From the NCBI GenBank assembly GCA_938003725.1, contig CALKXX010000063.1:1-28828 (forward strand): 28,828 bases of DNA, written 5' to 3'. The notes beneath the pieces are model-generated. The model had not been told where the DNA came from and searched no databases. It saw only the letters and a program-made list of their open reading frames with translations. Every line of letters begins with the position of its first letter. Position 1 is the stretch's first letter. Positions 22,695 to 28,828 of this stretch are shown piece after piece. Origin of the DNA: an uncultured Sphingomonadaceae bacterium. GTDB taxonomy: Bacteria > Pseudomonadota > Alphaproteobacteria > Sphingomonadales > Sphingomonadaceae. A program made the position numbers and the translations under genes.

Positions 22695-23387
22695 TTATTT
22701 TGGCAATGCCAGCATATATTTTTCCAAAGCTTGCCAGCTATTTACATTTGGTACCAGCTTGTCGTTGCGCGAAAATCCCGGGGTTACAGGGACTTTCAGC
22801 GCAATCGAAAATTCGCGCATTCCCATGATCAGATCAAGCGCCGCCTTGTCATCCAGGCAGGCATTGATCTGAGCGTTCGAAAAGCCGCGCTTGTTCATGA
22901 AGCCGTATAGGTTTCCGGCCTTTGCAATTTTTCGCATTCTTTCCGGCGCTGTACCTTCGCGGAACGAATTTTTCACGTCCGCTGAGGCAGAGTTGACGGC
23001 GCCCGCCCAGTTGCTTTGGGCCGCCAAAAGAGCGCGATGGTTGCCAAAAAACTTTGTCCTGCCACCACAGCGGGCCAGCATGGCCACTGTCAGATCAAGC
23101 ACGTCCCTTGGAGAATTACGGATCTCAAAGCTGATATGGCCTTTTTGAACAAAATCAGATCGCAATTTGTCGTGGGACTGGCGTTCAAAATAGGAGCAGC
23201 CGCCGCAGACATAGCTCATATATTCCGCGATCCGGTGCTTCGCCAGCGGGTTGCCTAGAACATATCCGCCCTTTTTCGACATCGTAACCCGTTTCGTCCA
23301 GTCGGTTTGCTGCGCGGATGCGGGCGCGGCAACAACCAGTGCCGCTCCTGCTGCCAGTGAAGCAAAATACGCCGCTCCGGTTTTCAT
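22695..23387 (-). CDS. DsbA-family thiol-disulfide oxidoreductase, periplasmic
   Basis: A 230-residue DsbA-like protein with a Sec signal peptide (A-S-A cleavage after Ala25) and no lipobox. The active site is Cys61-Gly-Gly-Cys64 (YVCGGCSYF), and the cis-proline loop is VPVTPGFSRND (residues about 200-210) where its neighbour has GTPTF. It is a clear paralogue of the next gene (shared GGYVLGNP/GGFVMGNP and SFEIRN/SFEVRN segments), likely an old tandem duplication with divergent active sites. The ATG at 23387 overlaps the dciA stop (ATGA, 23384-23387), with GAAGGA about 8 nt upstream. Confidence 0.92.
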   Translation of the reverse strand: MKTGAAYFASLAAGAALVVAAPASAQQTDWTKRVTMSKKGGYVLGNPLAKHRIAEYMSYVCGGCSYFERQSHDKLRSDFVQKGHISFEIRNSPRDVLDLTVAMLARCGGRTKFFGNHRALLAAQSNWAGAVNSASADVKNSFREGTAPERMRKIAKAGNLYGFMNKRGFSNAQINACLDDKAALDLIMGMREFSIALKVPVTPGFSRNDKLVPNVNSWQALEKYMLALPK

Positions 23388-24058
23388 TGCTCGTCCTTCT
23401 CAATTTTGGCGGTGGGTTTTTCGTTGCCACCAATCTTTCCTGTGATTTTGATGCCTATTTGCGGAGCCGGATCGGCATTGGCAATACCCGAGGCCAGAGA
23501 TTCCAGCACCCTGTTCAATTCCGGGTCACCAATATCACGCAGGCTGTCGCCTAATTCTATCGGAGCGGGCTTTAGCGAAGGCGGCGCTGGGACCCGCTTT
23601 TCCTTTGTTTTTTCTGCGTTTATTGCGCCTTGCCTGAATCTCACCTGACTGATTGCGCGATAGCCAAAGAAGCGGTTCACTCGCTCAATAATCTCTGGTG
23701 TAATATGTTGCATCAGGGTTGAATGTGCGCCTGAGACCAGCAGATGCAGGGTCCCGCCTTCTTTTTCGCCGCGCGGAAAGCGTATTGATTCGGGCAGAGA
23801 TACATTGGCATAGCGCTCTCCGACAATTTCCGGCCAGCGGCTCACCACGGAACTTTGAATGAAACCGAAGCGGCGAAACGCCGCGCGGCCAATTTCCGGC
23901 ATCAAGTCAGAGATACTCCGCGCTTCGCCGCCGCGTGGGCGCTTGTATTTCTGCGCATATTTCTTTGATTTGCCGCTATATTGGCGCGACCTGGCATTGA
24001 GTGAAGCCGCGGCTTTTCGCTTTCCACCTTTTTGATCTGGAGTATTTTCCTTCGCCAT
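23384..24058 (-). CDS. dciA: DUF721 / DciA-type protein
   Basis: A 224-residue protein with a DUF721 (DciA) domain at about 48-140: SISDLMPEIGRAAFRRFGF, VVSRWPEIVGERYA and TLHLLVSGAHSTLMQHITPEIIERVN. DciA is the replicative helicase (DnaB) operator/loader partner in bacteria that lack DnaC. The N-terminus (about 1-40) is basic and the C-terminal third Pro/Lys-rich, so both are probably flexible. The ATG at 24058 is divergent from mutY with only 27 bp between the two start codons. The gene heads the dciA-dsbA-dsbA-smc run. A longer form starting upstream would overlap mutY and was rejected. Confidence 0.88.
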   Translation of the reverse strand: MAKENTPDQKGGKRKAAASLNARSRQYSGKSKKYAQKYKRPRGGEARSISDLMPEIGRAAFRRFGFIQSSVVSRWPEIVGERYANVSLPESIRFPRGEKEGGTLHLLVSGAHSTLMQHITPEIIERVNRFFGYRAISQVRFRQGAINAEKTKEKRVPAPPSLKPAPIELGDSLRDIGDPELNRVLESLASGIANADPAPQIGIKITGKIGGNEKPTAKIEKDEQ

Positions 24059-24085
24059 AGCGTCCGACCATGGCATAGGCAGCCT

Positions 24086-25168
24086 ATGGGCGTCGATATG
24101 TTTGCAAGTAAAACGCGAAAAACTTCCACCAAAATCAGTGCACATTATGTGGATAACGCCCGGGATTTGCCTTGGCGTGTCGCGCCGCAAGATTCAAAGC
24201 GCGGAGTTTTGCAAGATCCCTACCATGTTTGGCTATCGGAAATCATGCTTCAGCAAACCACGGTCGGCGCTGTAAAACCCTATTTCGAAAAATTCACCCG
24301 GCGCTGGCCAACGGTCGCCGATCTGGCGGCTGCGGATCAGGCCGACATATTAGCAGCATGGGCTGGATTGGGCTATTATGCGCGGGCCCGAAATTTGCAC
24401 AAATGCGCGAACCATATCACCGATAATTTAGGCGGACAATTTCCGCCGAAGGAATCTGAATTACGAAAACTTCCGGGGGTTGGTCCCTATACCGCTGCGG
24501 CGATCGCGGCGATTGCCTTTGGCGCGCGCGCGGTCGTCGTCGACGCGAATATAGAACGTTTAGCGGCACGGTTATTTGCGATTGATACGCCGCTGCCCAA
24601 AGGGAAGGCCAAGATTTATGACGCTATGGACGCGCTCACGCCGGAACATGGTGCTGGTGATTTTGCGCAGGCCTGTATGGATATGGGCGCGACCATTTGT
24701 ACCGCCAAAAATCCAAAATGTGGGATATGCCCGGTACAGGATGACTGCGCCGCTGATAAACTTGGCGACGTTGAACGCTTTCCCGTTAAACCGCCCAAAA
24801 AGGCAAAACCGATCAGGAAAGCACGCTTTTTCTGGGTAGAACGGGATGGAAATTTATTGCTCACCACACGGCCAGCGAAAGGCATGTTGGCAGGCATGCG
24901 AGCGCTTCCCGATGATGACTGGTCCGCGTCCCAAGATGGCAATTGCAAAGCTCCGATGGACGCAGAATGGGAAATTGAGGAAAATATCATTCAGCACAGC
25001 TTCACCCATTTTTCGCTTCAGGTCGATCTCGCAATTCACAGCAGCACCAATCCGGTTATTGACATCAGTGACAATATCTGGTGGCCTTTGGATCAACTAG
25101 CCGAAGCCGGATTGCCAACTTTATACAAAAAGGCTGCCTTGTGGGTAGCCAAGAGGAGCCTGAAATAA
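24086..25168 (+). CDS. mutY: A/G-specific adenine glycosylase
   Basis: Removes adenine mispaired with 8-oxoguanine in base-excision repair. It has 360 residues: catalytic Glu52 in LSEIMLQQTTV, the helix-hairpin-helix LPGVGPYTA (129-137), the catalytic Asp153 in VVDANIERLA, the [4Fe-4S] ligands C205-x6-C212-x2-C215-x5-C221, and a C-terminal MutT-like domain with IIQHSFTHFSL for 8-oxoG recognition. The ATG at 24086 has TAGG upstream; an ATG at 24098 is an alternative. Its stop TAA shares one base with the start of the next gene, so it leads the mutY - serine hydrolase - nudC operon. Confidence 0.96.
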   Translation: MGVDMFASKTRKTSTKISAHYVDNARDLPWRVAPQDSKRGVLQDPYHVWLSEIMLQQTTVGAVKPYFEKFTRRWPTVADLAAADQADILAAWAGLGYYARARNLHKCANHITDNLGGQFPPKESELRKLPGVGPYTAAAIAAIAFGARAVVVDANIERLAARLFAIDTPLPKGKAKIYDAMDALTPEHGAGDFAQACMDMGATICTAKNPKCGICPVQDDCAADKLGDVERFPVKPPKKAKPIRKARFFWVERDGNLLLTTRPAKGMLAGMRALPDDDWSASQDGNCKAPMDAEWEIEENIIQHSFTHFSLQVDLAIHSSTNPVIDISDNIWWPLDQLAEAGLPTLYKKAALWVAKRSLK

Positions 25169-26511
25169 TGACCATGACCGACAAAAAGCCAATGATGCCC
25201 AATCTCAGCCGCCGTTCTGTATTGGGCAGTTTGGGTGCGAGCGCGCTGTTGGCGGGAGTCCCGCAATCGGTATTTGCCCGGTCGCTAGCAAGGACGCCGC
25301 CCACTTTCCCTGGATTGACGAAGATCATCAATGATTATGTCGCGGAAAAGAAAGTCGCGGGGATGCTTGCCGCCGTCGGCTTTGGTCAAGAAAATCCGCA
25401 GGTCATTTCTGCCGGTAGCCTGGTGCTTGGCGGGGACAAACCCGTTGATATGGATACGCTGTTCCGGATGTATTCGCAGACAAAACCAGTGTGCGGCATG
25501 GCCACGATGATGCTTATCGAAGATGGCAAGCTGACATTGGATCAACCGGTTTCCGATATATTGCCGGAGTTCAAGGATATGCAGGTTCTGGTCGAGCCAG
25601 AAGGTGCGCTCGACAAAACGGTCCCGGCAAAGGAACAGATTACGATCCGGCAATTGCTGACGCACACGGCAGGTCTGGGCTATACGATCATCTCGAAAGG
25701 CCCGATCCAGAAAGCATATCTGGACAACGGTATCACGCCGGGGCGGGTTAGCCGTATGCCCATCCCCGGTTTGGACGCAGGGGAGCCAACCCCGGATATC
25801 AAAACCTTTATCTCGCGGTTGGCAGAGTTGCCGCTTGTTTATCAACCCGGTTCGATCTGGAGCTATTCGCTTAGCCACGATGTGCTGAGCTATGTGATTG
25901 AGACCGTGTCCGGCAAGCCGTTAGATATATTCTTGCAAGAGCGCATGTTTGGCCCGCTGGGCATGAAAGATATGTTCTATCAGCTTCCTGACGACCGCAA
26001 AGGCGACATGGCGGACAACTATGCTCCATTTGGCGGTACACTCTTGCCCATCGATCCAGGTGCGACCAGTATTTATCTCGACAAACCTGCCTTTGCCTTT
26101 GGCAGCACGGGTTTGGTCGGAACGGCGAGGGACTATGACATATTCCTGAAGATGATCGTCGGCTTTGGTCAGGTCGGCGGCGTCCGGGTGATGAAACCGG
26201 AAACCGTGAAGCTTGCCATTTCCAACCTGTTGCCGGAAAGCGCAAGCACCAAGGGGACCTGGGTCGCGGCTCACGGTTTTGGTGCCGGTGGCCGATCGGG
26301 CCTCGGCACGGCGGCTAGTCCAGCTGGAACATTTGGGTGGGGCGGTGCAGCCGGCACCTCTGCATTTGTCGATACGGTGCGCGGTTTGAGGGCAGGCGGC
26401 TATACCCAATATATGCCGTCCAACACCTATCCGTTCCAATCCGATTTTCCGAAATATGTGTATCAGGACTTGCTAGGTGCAGCGGCCGCTGGAAGCGGAA
26501 AAACAAGCTGA
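25168..26511 (+). CDS. Tat-exported serine hydrolase (class C beta-lactamase / EstB-like fold)
   Basis: A 447-residue penicillin-binding-protein-like serine hydrolase. A twin-arginine signal, SRRSVLG (14-20), is followed by a hydrophobic core ending near SVFARS. The nucleophile motif is Ser103-Gln-Thr-Lys106. The second motif is Tyr233 in WSYSLSHDVL, as in EstB-type esterases rather than the Y-x-N of true beta-lactamases, and the third region includes AAHGFGAGG and the FGWGGAAGTSAFVD stretch. It is more likely an esterase or amidase than an antibiotic-resistance enzyme. The ATG overlaps the mutY stop (TAATG), with GAGGAG as SD; the stop TGA overlaps the nudC ATG. Presumably exported folded to the periplasm. 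Confidence 0.9.
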   Translation: MTMTDKKPMMPNLSRRSVLGSLGASALLAGVPQSVFARSLARTPPTFPGLTKIINDYVAEKKVAGMLAAVGFGQENPQVISAGSLVLGGDKPVDMDTLFRMYSQTKPVCGMATMMLIEDGKLTLDQPVSDILPEFKDMQVLVEPEGALDKTVPAKEQITIRQLLTHTAGLGYTIISKGPIQKAYLDNGITPGRVSRMPIPGLDAGEPTPDIKTFISRLAELPLVYQPGSIWSYSLSHDVLSYVIETVSGKPLDIFLQERMFGPLGMKDMFYQLPDDRKGDMADNYAPFGGTLLPIDPGATSIYLDKPAFAFGSTGLVGTARDYDIFLKMIVGFGQVGGVRVMKPETVKLAISNLLPESASTKGTWVAAHGFGAGGRSGLGTAASPAGTFGWGGAAGTSAFVDTVRGLRAGGYTQYMPSNTYPFQSDFPKYVYQDLLGAAAAGSGKTS

Positions 26512-27404
26512 TGAACCAGATCGTCCCTGCTTTTGCCGGCGGCACCATGGACCGCGCCGATCAGGTACGGGTAGATCCCGAAAAACTGCGTGCTGCAATG
26601 ATGAAGCCAAGCGCGCGGCTGTTGAAGCTGGATGGTTTGAACCCGGTCTTTGATGATATCGGCGAACTGGCGTGGGGCGCAGCTTACGAAGCGTCCCCCG
26701 ACAATGATTTACTGTTGCTGGGCATGGACGGGGAAACCCCCTGTTTCGCGGAGCTAAATGGTGCCGGAAGTGCGGGACCGGCGGCGGACCCACACTTGTG
26801 GCAGGCCTTGGGAGCGCTGCCACCGGATCAAGCGGCCATTTATGCCACCGCGCGCAGTCTGGTCGATTGGCATGCACGCCATAGATATTGTGCGAATTGC
26901 GGTCGGGAAACGATCTCACGCAAAGGCGGCTGGGCACGGCATTGCGACAAGGACGAAGACGGATGCGGCGCAGAGCATTTCCCCCGTACAGACCCGGTAG
27001 CGATCATGCTGGCGGAATGCGAAGGCAAGGTGTTGATGGGCCGGCAACCAATGTTCCCGCCCAAACGTTTTTCCGCGCTGGCGGGTTTTATCGAACCGGG
27101 TGAGAGTATCGAAGGCGGCGTCAAACGCGAATTGTGGGAAGAGGCAGGGATCAAGGTGCGCGATATACGCTATGTGGCCAGTCAACCGTGGCCGTTCCCG
27201 TCATCGCTGATGATTGCCTGTACCAGCCGCACCGATGATCCGGAACTGACTCTCGACACAACTGAGATTGAGGAAGCAGCCTGGTTCAGCTTGGATGAAG
27301 TAAAGTCCGCCATGAACGGCGACGACAGCGCCCCCTTCATCGCACCGCCCCCCTTTGCAATTGCGCATGATTTGCTTAAAAACTGGATGGATGAGCAGGA
27401 GTAG
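26511..27404 (+). CDS. nudC: NAD(+) diphosphatase / NAD-RNA decapping Nudix hydrolase
   Basis: A 297-residue NudC. It has an N-terminal domain (about 1-120), a zinc-binding element with Cys127, Cys130, Cys145 and Cys152, then EHFPRTDPVAIML, a Nudix box spanning 192-214 (GFIEPGES...RELWEEAGI) and the NudC-specific SQPWPFP (224-230). It hydrolyses NAD(H) to NMN(H) + AMP and removes NAD caps from RNA. The second zinc half-knuckle is C-x6-C (HCDKDEDGC) rather than the usual C-x2-C. The ATG shares one base with the stop of the serine hydrolase (TGATG), showing translational coupling. Confidence 0.95.
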   Translation: MNQIVPAFAGGTMDRADQVRVDPEKLRAAMMKPSARLLKLDGLNPVFDDIGELAWGAAYEASPDNDLLLLGMDGETPCFAELNGAGSAGPAADPHLWQALGALPPDQAAIYATARSLVDWHARHRYCANCGRETISRKGGWARHCDKDEDGCGAEHFPRTDPVAIMLAECEGKVLMGRQPMFPPKRFSALAGFIEPGESIEGGVKRELWEEAGIKVRDIRYVASQPWPFPSSLMIACTSRTDDPELTLDTTEIEEAAWFSLDEVKSAMNGDDSAPFIAPPPFAIAHDLLKNWMDEQE

Positions 27405-27765
27405 TAGGTTTTAGGTTGTCCGCTTTATTGCGGAAGTGGACGTTGGTCGCGGCACGTCCCTTAAAAGCTACGTCCCTAAAGAGAATGTGCCGCTCGACTT
27501 TGCGGCACGCGATATGGACCATTGCGAGGCACCGATTTAGACGCAAGCAGGCGCGCAATCGGTTGTTAGCATTATGACGGCGCCGGACATCGTAACTGTT
27601 CTGTGTGAATTTGGACCGCAGTTCCAACGTCTCTTTTTTTGCCAAAAACGGACGTGAGCGCTGGCATGGTGCGCAATTCTAAAAATACAATTTGCTTGCC
27701 ATGTGTATTGCTGTATTAATACGGAGGTACATCTATCTATTTACTGACTTGCAAGGTGCTCTTTC
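27405..27765. other. 361-bp intergenic region with nested hairpins
   Basis: No convincing gene. It holds GCGGCAC (27449-27455), GTGCCGC (27487-27493) and GCGGCAC (27502-27508), so the middle segment can pair with either neighbour, plus a direct repeat ACGTCCCT (27454 and 27470). The 27487-27508 hairpin lacks a T-tract, so it is not a clear nudC terminator. A minus-strand open frame through this region has no family resemblance or SD. The right end carries the promoter listed below. Confidence 0.5.
27692..27719 (+). promoter_or_regulatory. Candidate promoter of the last serine hydrolase
   Basis: TTGCTT (27692-27697), a 16-bp spacer and TATTAA (27714-27719), overlapping the perfect palindrome GTATTAATAC (27713-27722) that could be an operator. 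The predicted start is about 40 nt before the ATG at 27766. Confidence 0.45.
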
Positions 27766-28828
27766 ATGATGCGACATTTTTCACTCCTACTCGTTCCGGT
27801 TCTAGTCCTGACGTCTCACGCTCAGGCTTCTGCAGAAACAGCACTCGGTTCGACTGCGACCGCTGCGGTAACACATGATGTAAAGAAGGCGCGCATTGAT
27901 CGCCTTGCACCGAAATGGCTGGCGGAATCAAATGTACCGAGTGTGGCGATTGCATGGTTGGAAGATGGTGAAGTCGTCTGGACCGCTGTTTATGGTAGTC
28001 AATCAGAAGGCCGGCCGGCGGACCGAGAGACACTTTACAATATAGCTTCGCTGACCAAGCCGTTGGTTGCAGAAACGATTTTGCGACTTGCCAACCAGGG
28101 TGCGATTGATCTTGATGAGAGCATGTCCAATGCTTGGGTTGATCCCGATATTCTTGGCGATCCGCGCCACAAATTGCTGACGCCGCGCATTGCTTTGCAA
28201 CATCGCACAGGTTTTCCAAACTGGCGTTATCAGACAGATAACAAACTAATATTCAAAACCGATCCGGACACACGGTTTGGATATTCGGGCGAAGGTTTCA
28301 ACTATGCCGGTCGCTTCATCCAAAGTAAGTTGAAAAAGCCGTTCGAAGAACTGGTGGCAGAAACCATTTTTCGTCCCTTCGGAATGGACAGCACAAGTTT
28401 TACCGAAAAACCATGGTTCACCGGGCGTCTTGCGGTACCGCATGGATCAGATGGAAAGCCGCTAGAACGGTCGATACGCAAAGAATGGAATGCAGCAGAT
28501 GACGTGCATACAACCATCGGAGACTATGCCCAATTCATGGTTTCGGCGCTCGGTGGCACAGAGCGGGATTCCACGCTATCTGAAGATAGGTTTCATGTTC
28601 GAGATAATCAGGCGGGCGGATTCTGCGCATCTGGACGAATAGAAAAGGCGGTTTGCCCGACTGTCTTGGGTTTCGGGCTAGGATGGACTATTTTTGGAAG
28701 CGAAGCTGAGCCAATAATAATGCATGGCGGGGGAGATGCGGGCGAACATACATTAGCGTTCTATTCGCCGACCAAAAGACAAGGCGCCGTCATTTTTACG
28801 AATGGTGCCAACGGACAAAAAGTCATTC
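27766..28828 (+). CDS. Secreted serine hydrolase (beta-lactamase class C family), 3' end cut by window
   Basis: Open from the ATG at 27766 to the window edge (354 codons read, no stop). It has a Sec signal peptide with an A-S-A site near residue 23, then Ser95-Leu-Thr-Lys98 (NIASLTKPL) as the S-x-x-K nucleophile motif, a tyrosine motif in FGYSGEGFNYAGRFI (about 170), HTTIGDYAQFMVSAL, and HGGGDAGEH near the end as the likely third motif. The fold matches PBP-like esterases and D-amino-peptidases; the substrate is unknown. AAGGTG lies about 11 nt before the ATG; a second ATG follows directly. It is distinct from the Tat-exported hydrolase 1.3 kb upstream. Confidence 0.88.
   Translation, partial: MMRHFSLLLVPVLVLTSHAQASAETALGSTATAAVTHDVKKARIDRLAPKWLAESNVPSVAIAWLEDGEVVWTAVYGSQSEGRPADRETLYNIASLTKPLVAETILRLANQGAIDLDESMSNAWVDPDILGDPRHKLLTPRIALQHRTGFPNWRYQTDNKLIFKTDPDTRFGYSGEGFNYAGRFIQSKLKKPFEELVAETIFRPFGMDSTSFTEKPWFTGRLAVPHGSDGKPLERSIRKEWNAADDVHTTIGDYAQFMVSALGGTERDSTLSEDRFHVRDNQAGGFCASGRIEKAVCPTVLGFGLGWTIFGSEAEPIIMHGGGDAGEHTLAFYSPTKRQGAVIFTNGANGQKVI

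Noticed and set aside
25168..26511. Antibiotic-resistance beta-lactamase
   Set aside because: The S-x-x-K motif is there but the tyrosine motif is of the EstB esterase type and the Y-x-N of class C beta-lactamases is missing.
27376..27645. 89-codon minus-strand open frame past nudC
   Set aside because: No SD, no family resemblance, unusual residue composition, overlaps the nudC 3' end and lies over repeated hairpin DNA.

Overview
The window is a chromosomal segment that looks like it comes from a member of the Sphingomonadales, probably with a moderate GC content (a Sphingorhabdus/Parasphingorhabdus-like organism; genus is inference). The reasons are the core gene order ihfB-rpsA-cmk-(CBU_0592 membrane protein)-aroA with a divergent TIGR02300 gene, the divergent rsmE/ubiA pair, the mutY / dciA-dsbA-dsbA-smc arrangement, and the style of dispersed palindromic repeats. 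No phage, plasmid, CRISPR or transposase genes were seen.

Layout. 1-5.3 kb: minus-strand core block, aroA-CBU_0592-cmk joined by 4-nt stop/start overlaps, then rpsA with a strong terminator, then ihfB; a zinc-ribbon/acidic protein (TIGR02300) is divergent from aroA. 5.4-9.4 kb: tRNA-Ala(GGC) followed by two tandem structured repeats, a HI0933/YhiN-type flavoprotein, a DEAD-box RNA helicase with a DbpA-like RNA-binding domain and a basic low-complexity tail, and a YaiI/YqxD protein. 9.4-13.5 kb: an exported DUF11 surface protein, then rsmE and ubiA, divergent around a palindromic repeat. 13.7-16.9 kb: an MDR-type oxidoreductase, a cloverleaf-like repeat, and a minus-strand cassette (22-codon small ORF, VOC, VOC, DUF6151/GFA-like protein) read from a textbook SoxR-type promoter that it shares with the divergent soxR gene. 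16.9-18.4 kb: an HD-domain protein with its own promoter, a GIY-YIG nuclease gene lying between two 44-nt direct repeats, and a small acidic protein. 18.4-24.1 kb: smc, two DsbA-like thiol oxidoreductases and dciA in one minus-strand run. 24.1-27.4 kb: mutY, a Tat-exported serine hydrolase and nudC in a plus-strand operon with 1-nt overlaps. 27.8 kb to the end: a second, Sec-exported serine hydrolase cut off by the window edge.

How the parts work together. Most genes are housekeeping: nucleoid/translation/aromatic amino acids (ihfB, rpsA, cmk, aroA), ubiquinone and rRNA modification (ubiA, rsmE), chromosome segregation and replication loading (smc, dciA), and oxidative damage repair / nucleotide turnover (mutY, nudC). 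The most novel-looking part is the SoxR-controlled cassette at 14.9-16.9 kb: a redox-sensing regulator, an operator with exactly the promoter geometry of E. coli soxS, a translationally coupled micro-ORF and three putative electrophile/metal-handling enzymes. Second is the GIY-YIG gene flanked by direct copies of a dispersed repeat, with its stop codon supplied by the repeat, which looks like a small mobile cassette.
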